64,000 nucleotides of DNA, taken from NCBI GenBank assembly GCA_903838565.1, contig CAILZB010000041.1:1-64000 (forward strand), read 5' to 3'. This stretch comes from an uncultured beta proteobacterium. GTDB taxonomy: Bacteria > Pseudomonadota > Gammaproteobacteria > Burkholderiales > Burkholderiaceae_C. Below the pieces are notes generated by a model, which searched no databases, had not been told where the DNA came from, and was given only the letters and a program-made list of their open reading frames with translations. This document shows, piece by piece, positions 44,044 to 52,880 of the stretch. Every line of letters begins with the position of its first letter. Position 1 is the stretch's first letter. Position numbers and translations under genes: made by a program.

Positions 44044-46563
44044 GTGCGCGCCGCGTCACTGGCGCTGAGCGCCTGTCTGGTCCTGTTGGGCGGCTGCGCC
44101 GTACCCCACGCGGGCGTTCCCGCCAAGACGGATCCCGTCGCAAAGCCTGCCGCCTGCCACAGCCATCCGCTGGGCGCACGCGAGTTGTATCTGCGCGGCA
44201 GCTTCAACGCCTGGAGTGCGGATGAAGCGCAGAAGTTTGTCTATTTCTGCGACCGCTTTGAACTCGTCACGGCGCTCACTGGGCAGCACAGCTTCAAACT
44301 CGGCGATGACGACTGGTCGCCGGATGCCGACATGGGGGGCGCCAGGATCCAAGCTGGCGTGGCCACGCCGCTTGCCTACAAGGGCCCGGCCATGGCCTAC
44401 TCGTTCAACGGGCGCTATCGCATCCAACTCACCCTGCCACCCACCACGCCCAGGCCGATCATGACCCTCACAGAATGCCCCACCTCGCTCATGGGCGAGG
44501 CGCTGCCCTGCGCCACAGTTCCCGAACAGGCCGCGGTTTCGATCACCGATGCCGTGGCCCTGAGCGTGCGTCACGACTCGCGCGCGCTGCTTGACAAGGC
44601 GCCCTTCGGCGCCGTCGTCGCAGGCACAACGATGCAATTTCACGTCAGCGCCCTCCCCGGCGTCTCCAGCGTGACCCTGGTGCTGGAGAAGCGTCGCCTG
44701 GAAGGCAATCAGGAACTGCTGGAGTACACGCCAGCCGCGCGCATTGCGATGCGTCGTTCTGCGCCGGGCGCAGACGGTCGTGAATCATGGTACGCGCAGC
44801 AGCATTTCAACGAAGTCGGCATCTATGGCTACAGCTTTGAAGCGGTGATCGCTGGCCAGACCTACATCTACCAGAACAACGCCAACGCCATCTTCTGGAC
44901 GCGCGAAAAAGGCTCGGGCGGCCTGGGTCATGTGGACCTGCTGCCCGCCTCACGAAAGAGCGTGCGCCGCTTTCGCCAGACCGTTTACGCCGCCGACTTT
45001 GTGGTGCCGGCCTGGGCCAGGGACGCGGTCTATTACTACATCTTTCCGGAGCGATTTCGCAACGGCAACCAGGCGAACGATCCCAAGCCGGGTGTGGATC
45101 ATTACCAGGACAAGGCGGTCGAGTTCCACAAGGACTGGCTGGAAAAACCCTTCAAGCCCGGCTCGGGCGACGGCTCGGACGCGGTCTACAACAACGACTT
45201 CTTCGGCGGCGACCTCGCCGGCGTCATCGAAAAGCTCGACTACATCGCCGACCTGGGCGCGAACACGCTCTACATCACGCCGCTGTTCCAGGCAGCGAGC
45301 AACCACAAGTACGACACCGCGGACTATCAGCACATCGACCGCGCCTTTGGCTCCAACGAAGACTTCGAACGCCTGACCCGCGAAGCCGCCAGGCGAGGCA
45401 TCCGCGTCATCCCCGACGCCTCGCTGAATCACACCGGAGTCGACTCGATCTACTTCGATCGCTTCGGCAAATACGGCGGCGCCGGCGCTTTCCATGGCGG
45501 CAAGGTCAACCCGGCTTCGCCCTACGCCGACTGGTACAAATTTGACGCCACTCAAGCGGACCCCGACAAGCAGTACCAGGGTTGGGTCGGGGTGCAAAAC
45601 CTACCCGAGTTGAACAAGGCCTCGCCCAGCTACCGCGACTTCGCCTATGGCGCCAAGGATTCCGTCATGAAGCAGTGGCTGGACCGCGGCGCCGCGGGCT
45701 GGCGCATGGACGTGGCACCCTGGGTGCCGGACGACTTCTGGCGCGAATGGCGCAAGTCGATCAAGCAGCACCGCCCTGACGCGCTGACGATCGCCGAAAC
45801 CTGGTTCGACGCCTCGAAGTTTTTCCTGGGCGACGAGTTCGACTCGACCATGAACTACATCTTTCGCAACACCGTGCTCGACTACGCCGCCGGCGGCAAC
45901 GCCCGGGCCCTGTACGAGAACATCGAGTTGATGCGCGAAGCCTATCCGGCGCAGTCCTTCTTTGCGCTGATGAACTTGCTCTCAAGCCACGACCAGGCGC
46001 GTGCGCTGCACCAGTTCGGCTACCGCTCGGACAGCGACGCGGCCCCCACGATTGCGTTGGCCAAACAGCGATTGCGCCTGGCCGTCTTTTTCCAGATGGT
46101 GTTCCCCGGATCGCCGGCCGTGTACTACGGCGACGAGGTCGGGCTCACCGGCGGCGACGACCCCTACAACCGCGCCGCCTACCCCTGGGCCGATCGCGGA
46201 GGCAAGCCGGACGATACGTTGCTGGAAGATTTCAAACGGCTCATCCGCCTGCGCCGGGAGCACGCCGTGCTGCGCCACGGCAGCCTGTCGGCGCCGTTGC
46301 TGCTGAACGAACACGTGATCGTGCTGGCACGACAGGATGGCGCGGACTGGGCCATCACCGCCAGCAACAACAGCGACAAACCACAAGCCGTGACGTTCCC
46401 GCTTCCGGTGGCCGCAGGCACGAATGAATGGGTCGATGCGCTCACCGGCGCGAAGCACATAGTACTCAACGGCAAGCTCACCGTGACGGTGCCGGCGCTG
46501 TTTGGCAGCGTGCTGCTGATTGCACCGCCCGCCGTTGTGGCACCTGCATCGCTGCAACAGTGA
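44044..46563 (+). CDS. GH13 alpha-glucan hydrolase lipoprotein (cyclomaltodextrinase/neopullulanase-like)
   Basis: An 839-residue lipoprotein. The lipobox LLGGC puts the lipidated Cys at residue 18, so it should be anchored in the outer membrane. A carbohydrate-binding-like beta domain (about 45-145), a second beta domain (about 195-300) and the GH13 barrel (about 320-740) follow. Catalytic residues are Asp556 (GWRMDVAP), Glu585 (IAETW) and Asp650 (SSHDQA). NHKYDTADYQHID and GSPAVYYGDEVGLTGGDDPYNR are typical of cyclomaltodextrinase or neopullulanase. The GTG at 44044 has GAAGGG 6 bases upstream; a TTG at 44038 overlapping the malG stop is an alternative. Last gene of the mal operon. Confidence 0.9.
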   Translation: MRAASLALSACLVLLGGCAVPHAGVPAKTDPVAKPAACHSHPLGARELYLRGSFNAWSADEAQKFVYFCDRFELVTALTGQHSFKLGDDDWSPDADMGGARIQAGVATPLAYKGPAMAYSFNGRYRIQLTLPPTTPRPIMTLTECPTSLMGEALPCATVPEQAAVSITDAVALSVRHDSRALLDKAPFGAVVAGTTMQFHVSALPGVSSVTLVLEKRRLEGNQELLEYTPAARIAMRRSAPGADGRESWYAQQHFNEVGIYGYSFEAVIAGQTYIYQNNANAIFWTREKGSGGLGHVDLLPASRKSVRRFRQTVYAADFVVPAWARDAVYYYIFPERFRNGNQANDPKPGVDHYQDKAVEFHKDWLEKPFKPGSGDGSDAVYNNDFFGGDLAGVIEKLDYIADLGANTLYITPLFQAASNHKYDTADYQHIDRAFGSNEDFERLTREAARRGIRVIPDASLNHTGVDSIYFDRFGKYGGAGAFHGGKVNPASPYADWYKFDATQADPDKQYQGWVGVQNLPELNKASPSYRDFAYGAKDSVMKQWLDRGAAGWRMDVAPWVPDDFWREWRKSIKQHRPDALTIAETWFDASKFFLGDEFDSTMNYIFRNTVLDYAAGGNARALYENIELMREAYPAQSFFALMNLLSSHDQARALHQFGYRSDSDAAPTIALAKQRLRLAVFFQMVFPGSPAVYYGDEVGLTGGDDPYNRAAYPWADRGGKPDDTLLEDFKRLIRLRREHAVLRHGSLSAPLLLNEHVIVLARQDGADWAITASNNSDKPQAVTFPLPVAAGTNEWVDALTGAKHIVLNGKLTVTVPALFGSVLLIAPPAVVAPASLQQ

Positions 46564-46697
46564 ATCCGCTCACAAGCTTGCCTGACGGTCAGGCTGGCCA
46601 CCTCGAGGAGTAGGCGGGCCGGCGAGTGTGCGGTCGTGCCTGCGGTTCATGACAGTTGGGAGTCCATCGCGCCGCTGGATCCAGCGACAGCCAGCCA

Positions 46698-46726
46698 TCG
46701 ACTCCAGTGCTGGCGCTGGCTAGAAT
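46698..46726 (+). promoter_or_regulatory. Candidate sigma-70 promoter
   Basis: TCGACT (46698-46703), 17 bases, TAGAAT (46721-46726, 5 of 6 matches), ending 26 bases before the ATG of the repeat protein gene. Confidence 0.4.
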
Positions 46727-46752
46727 GATCAGCGCGTCGAACGGGGGCCAAT

Positions 46753-47442
46753 ATGAAGAAACAATTCAGCCTGGTTGCTTGCGTCATCTGCATGGGTCTC
46801 GCGTTGGCCGATACCACTGAACCGACAGGCCCATCAGTCGAAAAAGCCCATCAGATCGCGCGATGTGGCAGTCACGTCAAGTACTACAGCGACGGCAAGC
46901 CCTACTCTTGCCAAGTCTCCGACGCGTTCCTTGTAGGAGACATTCACATTCCCCCTGGTTCCGATATTTCTTTCCGACCGGATGGAACGGTGGGCAGTGC
47001 ATGGCTCGGCAAGGAAAGCGCCGTCTATGGACAAATTCTGCCGCAGGGAACTGCCCTCTTCTTTGCTTCAGGCGATCGGTTGCGGCACTTCTGGCTCCCC
47101 AAGGACACCGTCATTCAGGGGCATCTGGTGAAGGGCCAAGACGACGGTGCAGGCGCTCGCCTGCACCCCAATGGCAAGCTGCTCGCCATATGGCTCGCAC
47201 AGGACGAGGTGATCGACGGAGTCCCGTGCACATCCAGCGGCAATGTCCTGCGCATGGGTTTCGGCGTCATTCACCTTGGCACCCAGCGCATGGCTTGGTT
47301 TTACGAGAATGGTCGCCTCCAGCAAGCGATGCTTTCGCGAGATGTCAAATTGCAAGGGCATGGCTTCAAGAAGGGTGAGGTCATCAGCCTCGCTCCCGAT
47401 GGAAAAATCGATCTCAACGCAAAGAAGCTGTACGAGTGGTGA
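46753..47442 (+). CDS. Secreted repeat protein of unknown function
   Basis: A 229-residue exported protein with a signal peptide (about 1-19, cleaved near ALA-DT) and two Cys (residues about 38 and 53) that could form a disulfide. From about residue 60 it shows at least four degenerate repeats of 20-25 residues with the pattern G-x-I-x-x-G-x-x-I-x-F-x-x-x-G-x-x-x-x-x-W-L: for example GSDISFRPDGTVGSAWLGKE, GTALFFASGDRLRHFWLPKD and GARLHPNGKLLAIWLAQD. This looks like a beta-solenoid or MORN-like fold. I know no function. It lies between the mal operon and the convergent SDR gene and is probably monocistronic. Confidence 0.7.
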   Translation: MKKQFSLVACVICMGLALADTTEPTGPSVEKAHQIARCGSHVKYYSDGKPYSCQVSDAFLVGDIHIPPGSDISFRPDGTVGSAWLGKESAVYGQILPQGTALFFASGDRLRHFWLPKDTVIQGHLVKGQDDGAGARLHPNGKLLAIWLAQDEVIDGVPCTSSGNVLRMGFGVIHLGTQRMAWFYENGRLQQAMLSRDVKLQGHGFKKGEVISLAPDGKIDLNAKKLYEW

Positions 47443-47587
47443 ACTTTCATTCATCAAGTTCACGCTGCCTTGTGTGTTCCGGTGTCCGCTCCGATTTAAG
47501 GGGTGGGTGACGCGCCGGGCGCCACGATGTTGGGCGCTGCCTGGCTTTCATTGACTCGTTGTGACGACGCGGCTCAAACCGAGACAC

Positions 47588-48394
47588 TCAAATCATGGGG
47601 TAAAGCGAAGCGCCGCCGTCCACCAGCAGCGTCGCGCCGGTCATGTAGTCGCTGGCGCGGCTGCACAAGAACAGCGTGGCTTCCGCCACCGAGTCCGCAC
47701 TTTGAAGTTGTCCCACAGGGATGGCCAGCTTGGCCCTTTTCTGATACTGGGCGTCCTCGTTCCACTGCTTCAAGGCCATGCCGGCCCCAACGATGCCCGG
47801 TGCCAGAATGTTGACGCGGATGTGCCTGTCGGCCAGTTCACGCGCCAGTCCTTTGGCGAACATGTCCAGCGCCGCCTTGCTCGGTGAATAGGCGCCGTTG
47901 CCCGGCCACGGCACCTGGCCCACCCAGGACGAAGTGAACAGGATGCGCGCCGGTTGCTCCGCCGTCGCCTTGCGCTGCAGCAGCGGTATCGCGGCGCGGC
48001 TGACGAGAAAGTGGGCGTTCAAGTTCAACTCGAAGGTCTTTTTCCAGTCGGCGTAAGTGTAGCTTTCGATGGCGCCAGGCAGCACGGCGCCCGCGTGGCA
48101 GATCACGGTGTCGGGCGCACAAGGCTCCCCGTCGACAGCGCACGAGGCCTGGAAGAAGTCGGTCACGGCCTGCTCGTCGGTGATGTCGACGGGGACCGAT
48201 GCCAGCCTGGACTGAAGTTGCGGCGGCAACGGCAGGGGAAAGGCGCAGGGATCCAGGTTCACGACGCGTGCACCGTGGGCCAAAAGGCGCGCCACCATCA
48301 CTTGGCCCAGGGCGCCGCTGCCGCCGGTGATCAGGACCGTGCGACCCGCCAAGCAGGTGGATGAAAAACTGGGACTCTGAAATGATGGGTACAT
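47588..48394 (-). CDS. Short-chain dehydrogenase/reductase (SDR)
   Basis: A 268-residue classical SDR. The NAD(P)-binding motif is TGGSGALGQ (about 23-31); catalytic Ser is in LFTSSW, and Tyr/Lys in YSPSKAALDMFAKG. PGIVGAGM and the C-terminal GATLLVDGGASLYPMI are typical. It probably oxidises a sugar or polyol, given that it is the last gene of the receptor-led operon, 10 bases after the GH127 gene; the substrate is not readable. Confidence 0.9.
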   Translation of the reverse strand: MYPSFQSPSFSSTCLAGRTVLITGGSGALGQVMVARLLAHGARVVNLDPCAFPLPLPPQLQSRLASVPVDITDEQAVTDFFQASCAVDGEPCAPDTVICHAGAVLPGAIESYTYADWKKTFELNLNAHFLVSRAAIPLLQRKATAEQPARILFTSSWVGQVPWPGNGAYSPSKAALDMFAKGLARELADRHIRVNILAPGIVGAGMALKQWNEDAQYQKRAKLAIPVGQLQSADSVAEATLFLCSRASDYMTGATLLVDGGASLYPMI

Positions 48395-48404
48395 GGCGGA
48401 TGGC

Positions 48405-50291
48405 TCAACAGCAGGGGAACACCGTGATTCGCAGCAGCGTGCTGCCGTAGGGCACGAGCTCGAGGGTCTCGACCTCGGCGCTGGCTTCGATCAGTTGGGG
48501 AAACGCCGGCGTCGTGGTCACCTCGGCGCCGATGCGCGCATCGGCAAATGATTGCAGCTGCCACGCGGGGACACGCCGCGCCGGCACCGAGATGCGAACC
48601 GGCGGCTGGTCCCAGGGGTAGGCCGTGCTCTGTCCAGTATGCACTGGCAGGCTGCCGAGCAATGCTGCGTCAATGGCCAGCGCGTAATTCCACGGCTGCG
48701 CCGGCGTTCTTGCCCGCGCAGGGAACTGCGCGCTGGACTTGGCGTACCCCGCGATTACCTCGTCCTCGCAGCGGATCGGCAGGCTGAAGGCCAGAGGTCC
48801 GCGTTCCACCGCGACGCCACCATCCGGCCAGGCGCTCAATCGCACCTGCATCGGAAGTTTCAGCGTGATCCGGTCGCCATCGGCAAAGACGCGATCGATC
48901 CGGCAGAACCGGCCCGCGGTGAGATCCACCGGCAGCGGGCTGCCGTTGAGCCACAGCTGCGCCTGGCTGCACCAGCTCGGAATGCGGATCGACAGCGGGA
49001 AGCGCGTGGGCGCCGAGATCCCGATACGGAACTCGATCACTTCGGAAAACGGGTAGTCGGTGACTTCGTCGATGGTCACCGGCGTCTGGTCCGCGCCCAC
49101 GTTCGCGGCGACGCTGCAGGGCCCCAGCAGCGCTGCAACCAGGCCGTGGTCGGGCGTGGCCAACCACATCTGCTCGACGAAATACGGCATGAAGCGGTTC
49201 ACATTGCCAGTGCAGCACTCCACGTCGTGGCCGGGAAGGTAGGCCATGCGCGCCGCGTGGTGCCCGAAAGGATTGGAGTCGAGCGCGCAGACCGCCTGAT
49301 TCGGCGACGAAAAATACTGGTGCGAGCGGAAGTCCTTGGTGACTGCCCCCAGGCCGCCGTTGAACACGGCCTTTTCGATGGCATCGGCGTAGCCGGCCTC
49401 GCCGGTGATCTGCAGCAGCACGCCGTAGCTGTAGGGAAAGGTGGCGGTGTTGCAGGTCTCGGTGCCGGCGCTGGCGCCCCGCCCTGCGAAGTGTTCGGTG
49501 GAGCTGGGCAGGCCCGAGACCAGCAGGTGATCGCGCTCCATCGTCTGAAGCCCCTGGATCGCGTCGTCCAGAAAAGCCTGCTTGCCGCTGGCGCGGTACA
49601 GGATGGCGGGGATCTTCACCAGTTCCAGGTACACCACGCCATGCGTCGTGGGTCCTGAGTCCGAGCTGAAGTCGATGTCGCCACCGGCCCAATTGCGGTA
49701 ACGGAGGTCGGAGCGAAACAGCGCATACGCCTCTTCGGCCATGGCCAGCATGCGCGGGTCGGCGGTCTTGTCAAACAGCCAGCACAGTTGCTCCACGTTC
49801 GCCAGTTCCAGCACGTCGGCGAAGTCCTCGGCGGCGAATGTCAGATAGTGGCGGTGCATCAGTTCGACGATGCTGTCGTCGCCAGTGGCGGCGTGCTCGC
49901 ACATCAGCGCCCGGTTGAAGCTGGCGTAGGGCCAATGCCGGTAGCGCTCGCTGAGTTCGGTGCCGAAGCGCCCGCTGGGTGTGACGTGGCTGCGAACGTA
50001 GTCGAAATTGGCGCGCACCTGTTGCAGCAGTTCCTCGTCGCGCAGCAGATGCCCCAGGCGCAGCGCGCCGTCCAGGAAGTAGGCCGTCTGCTCATACGGC
50101 CACCAAGCCGTGGGCGAGCCCTCCATCTTGTCCCCCGCCCACAGGCAGGTGTTGAAGGGGTAGCCCGCGACGGCGACGTTGCCGGTCAATCCCGATTTCT
50201 GTCGGCAAAGAAATTCCCTGATCCAGCCATTGGGCTTGATCTGTGTGATCTTCAGCTTGGCATAGGCGGTGTGTGAAGGCGGCTGGGTCAT
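48405..50291 (-). CDS. GH127 (DUF1680) glycoside hydrolase
   Basis: A 628-residue cytoplasmic-looking (no signal peptide) GH127 protein. The founding enzyme is a beta-L-arabinofuranosidase with a zinc-bound cysteine nucleophile. The key residues are present in order: Glu278 and Cys280 (GTETCNT) and the Cys pair 359-360 (VECCTGN). DKMEGSPTAWWPYEQTAYFLDGA and the (alpha/alpha)6-barrel N-terminal half match the family. GH127 relatives also act on other furanosides, so arabinose is not certain. It sits in an alpha-glucan operon with no other arabinan gene, 21 bases after the esterase gene. Confidence 0.88.
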   Translation of the reverse strand: MTQPPSHTAYAKLKITQIKPNGWIREFLCRQKSGLTGNVAVAGYPFNTCLWAGDKMEGSPTAWWPYEQTAYFLDGALRLGHLLRDEELLQQVRANFDYVRSHVTPSGRFGTELSERYRHWPYASFNRALMCEHAATGDDSIVELMHRHYLTFAAEDFADVLELANVEQLCWLFDKTADPRMLAMAEEAYALFRSDLRYRNWAGGDIDFSSDSGPTTHGVVYLELVKIPAILYRASGKQAFLDDAIQGLQTMERDHLLVSGLPSSTEHFAGRGASAGTETCNTATFPYSYGVLLQITGEAGYADAIEKAVFNGGLGAVTKDFRSHQYFSSPNQAVCALDSNPFGHHAARMAYLPGHDVECCTGNVNRFMPYFVEQMWLATPDHGLVAALLGPCSVAANVGADQTPVTIDEVTDYPFSEVIEFRIGISAPTRFPLSIRIPSWCSQAQLWLNGSPLPVDLTAGRFCRIDRVFADGDRITLKLPMQVRLSAWPDGGVAVERGPLAFSLPIRCEDEVIAGYAKSSAQFPARARTPAQPWNYALAIDAALLGSLPVHTGQSTAYPWDQPPVRISVPARRVPAWQLQSFADARIGAEVTTTPAFPQLIEASAEVETLELVPYGSTLLRITVFPCC

Positions 50292-50312
50292 GGCAGTATC
50301 GCTGGGCTTGAA

Positions 50313-51224
50313 TCAGGGCTTGCCCAGAAGGAACAGGAGCGGGACCTCCAGCCGCCTGGCCCAGGCGTCTTCGTTGTGCCCTTCCCCGTCAAACACGCGC
50401 GACTGGAAGTTGGCCGCGCCGTAGCCGCGGTCGCGCACGATCTCATCGATGAAGCTCTGATACGTGCCGTAGATGGCGTCGAGCTCGGTCGTCCCGCGGT
50501 CCATGTACAGCCGGTGGTTCACGGGGTCGGCCAGATGGTCGCGCAGGTAGTTGAAGGCCGCCAGCGGCAGCGCCGAGTTCGCCTCGAAGGTGCCGACCCA
50601 GTGCGTGGACAGACCGGCGGCGCCTGCGAAGACCTCGGGGTATTCGTTCATCGCGTAGATCGAGATCACGCCTCCCATGCTCGAACCCATGATGAAGGTG
50701 TGCTCACGCTGCGGATGCGTGGAGAAGCGCAGGTCGATCGCGGGCTTGAGCTCCTCCACCAGAAAGCGCAGGTAAGCGTCCGAACGCGCTTGCTGCTCCA
50801 TCCATTTGTCCATGAAGGCGCGGCGCGTGGATTCGTTCACCCAGGGCAGGAACTTTTCGGGAAAGTATTCGGACCAGCGCGACTTGCCGGCGTTGGCGAT
50901 GCCCACGACGATGGTGTCGGCAATGCGCCCTTCGCGCAGCAGGCGCGAGAGCGTGACGTCCACGTGCCAGGCCTTCTTGAACCAGGTGGCGCTCGGATCG
51001 AACAGGCCCTGGCCGTCCTGCATGTAGAGCACGTTGTAGCGCTTGGACGCCGAGTAACCATCGGGCAGCCAGACGTCGATGTGGCGGGCTGCGACATATT
51101 TGGAGGGAAAGTTCTCCAGCCGCTGGATGCTGCCACTGCTCACCTGCGGCACAGGCTGGGCTTGCACCAAGGCGGCCAATGCGAGACACAGCAGGGCGAA
51201 AAACGAGGAACAAAGTCTTTTCAT
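50313..51224 (-). CDS. Secreted esterase (EsteraseD/IroE-like)
   Basis: A 303-residue alpha/beta hydrolase of the putative-esterase family (Esterase D, IroE, feruloyl esterase relatives), with a signal peptide (about 1-22, ALVQA end). HIDVWLPDGYSASKRYNVLYMQDGQGLFD is the family N-terminal block, GSSMGGVISIYAMNEYPEVF holds the nucleophile Ser, and GEGHNEDAW the His. Such enzymes de-esterify sugars or siderophores, so it may remove acyl groups from imported or surface-bound oligosaccharide. It starts 2 bases after the GH13 stop. Confidence 0.85.
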   Translation of the reverse strand: MKRLCSSFFALLCLALAALVQAQPVPQVSSGSIQRLENFPSKYVAARHIDVWLPDGYSASKRYNVLYMQDGQGLFDPSATWFKKAWHVDVTLSRLLREGRIADTIVVGIANAGKSRWSEYFPEKFLPWVNESTRRAFMDKWMEQQARSDAYLRFLVEELKPAIDLRFSTHPQREHTFIMGSSMGGVISIYAMNEYPEVFAGAAGLSTHWVGTFEANSALPLAAFNYLRDHLADPVNHRLYMDRGTTELDAIYGTYQSFIDEIVRDRGYGAANFQSRVFDGEGHNEDAWARRLEVPLLFLLGKP

Positions 51225-51226
51225 CG

Positions 51227-52873
51227 TCAGCCTTCGGGATCGGTTTCGTTGTGGGCGCGCGTGCGCACCGGGAAAATCATCGCGGCCCAGGGGCCGAGAT
51301 CGAGTTGCAGGTCCGTGCGTTCGGCGCTTCCCAGCGTCAACGGCTGCGCGCCGGTTGCGAGTGCGCTCGGCAGCGATGCGCTCACGGCGTCATCGCTCAA
51401 GTTGAACGCGCACAGCACGCCGTCTTCGCCGCAGCGGCGCAGGAACACCAGCACTTTGTCATCGGCCTGCAGCGGCTCGAAGCGCCCCAGACGCAATGCC
51501 GGGTGCGCGCGGCGCAGCGCGAGCAGGCGGCGCGCGAAGTTCAGCGACGAATCGGGATCGCACTCCTGCAGGTCGACGCCATTCGCCTGCTGCGCCGCGT
51601 CCACCGGCAGCCAGGGCGTGCCGCTGGTGAAGCCCGCATGCAAGGCATTCGACTGCCATGGCATGGGCGTGCGGCAACCGTCGCGCCCCTTGTTGCGCGG
51701 CCAATGCGCCTTGCCAAAGGGGTCCTGGATCTGCTCGAACGGCACTTCGGACTGCGTCAGGCCCAGCTCTTCGCCCTGGTACAGGAAGACCGTTCCGCGC
51801 AGGCAGCTCAGCAATGCCAGCAGCTGTTTCGCCCGGTTCGGATTGCCCTTGGCCCAGCGCGTGGCAACGCGCACGGCATCGTGGTTGGAGAGCGCCCAAG
51901 ACGGCCAGGCTTGCTCGTGCGCCGCGCCCTGAGATTCCTGCCACGGCAGCATCAGCTGCACCAGATCGTTCGGCTTGGGCTGGTCGCCCAGCAGCACGAA
52001 CGAATACGCGGTGTGCAGGCGGTGCGTTCCCCGCGTGTACTCCAGCATGCGCTCCAGGTTGTTGGCCGATCCGATCTCGGCCACGGTCATGCGCGCGTCG
52101 AAGCAGTCGGTGAGCTCGCGCACCCGTTCCAGAAAGCCCAGGGTCTCGGGCTGGCAGATGTTGTACAGGTGCTGCTGCATGGCGGCCGGCACATCGCCGC
52201 GCAATTCGGGTGGCTGGGGTGGGTTATCGGTGAAGCGGCGGTCGTGGCAGTAGTAGTTGGCCGTGTCCAGGCGAAAGCCATCGACGCCGCGCTCCAACCA
52301 GAAGCGCCCCACGTCCAGCAGCGCGTCCTGCACCGCCACGCAGTGCAGGTTCAGGTCCGGCATCTGCGCCAGGAAGTTGTGCAGGTAGTACTGCTGGCGG
52401 CGCGGGTCCCAGGTCCAGGTCGGGCAGCCCATCCAGCTTTGCCAGTTGCTCGGGGGCGAGCCGTCGGGCTTGGCGTCGGCCCAGACGTACCAGTCGGCCT
52501 TGGCGTTGTCGCGACTGCGCCGGCTCTCCTCGAACCAGGCGTGCTCGATCGCGGTGTGTGACCACACCTGGTCGATGATGAGCTTCAGACCCAGCGCGTG
52601 CGCGCGCGCCAGCAGCGCATCGAAGTCGGCCAAGCTGCCGAACATCGGATCGACGCCGCGGTAGTCGAGCACGTCGTAACCGAAGTCGCGCATCGGCGAA
52701 GGGAAAAACGGTGACAGCCAGACGCCGTCCACGCCCAGGCTGGCGACGTAGTCCAGGTGCGCCGTGACGCCCCTGAGGTCGCCGATGCCGTCGCCATTGC
52801 TGTCGGCAAAGCTGCGCGGGTAGATCTGGTAAATCGTCGCGCCGCGCCACCACTCGTTGTTCAACGTCGACAT
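51227..52873 (-). CDS. Alpha-glucosidase, GH13 (oligo-1,6-glucosidase type)
   Basis: A 548-residue cytoplasmic GH13 enzyme of the alpha-glucosidase/oligo-1,6-glucosidase subgroup. It starts MSTLNNEWWRGATIYQIYPRSF, the family N-terminus; a longer frame upstream is not conserved. Motifs are NGDGIGDLRG, DQVWSHTAIEHAWF, GVDGFRLDTANYY (nucleophile Asp), TVAEIGSAN (acid/base Glu) and LSNHDAVR (Asp). It would hydrolyse maltose or isomaltose ends to glucose inside the cell. Start 7 bases after the preceding GH13 gene. Confidence 0.93.
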   Translation of the reverse strand: MSTLNNEWWRGATIYQIYPRSFADSNGDGIGDLRGVTAHLDYVASLGVDGVWLSPFFPSPMRDFGYDVLDYRGVDPMFGSLADFDALLARAHALGLKLIIDQVWSHTAIEHAWFEESRRSRDNAKADWYVWADAKPDGSPPSNWQSWMGCPTWTWDPRRQQYYLHNFLAQMPDLNLHCVAVQDALLDVGRFWLERGVDGFRLDTANYYCHDRRFTDNPPQPPELRGDVPAAMQQHLYNICQPETLGFLERVRELTDCFDARMTVAEIGSANNLERMLEYTRGTHRLHTAYSFVLLGDQPKPNDLVQLMLPWQESQGAAHEQAWPSWALSNHDAVRVATRWAKGNPNRAKQLLALLSCLRGTVFLYQGEELGLTQSEVPFEQIQDPFGKAHWPRNKGRDGCRTPMPWQSNALHAGFTSGTPWLPVDAAQQANGVDLQECDPDSSLNFARRLLALRRAHPALRLGRFEPLQADDKVLVFLRRCGEDGVLCAFNLSDDAVSASLPSALATGAQPLTLGSAERTDLQLDLGPWAAMIFPVRTRAHNETDPEG

Positions 52874-52880
52874 GGCGCCT

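Noticed and set aside
46580..46594. GCCTGAC-G-GTCAGGC palindrome just after the mal operon
   Set aside because: Not called as a terminator because the loop is too small without unpairing and no T-run follows on either strand.
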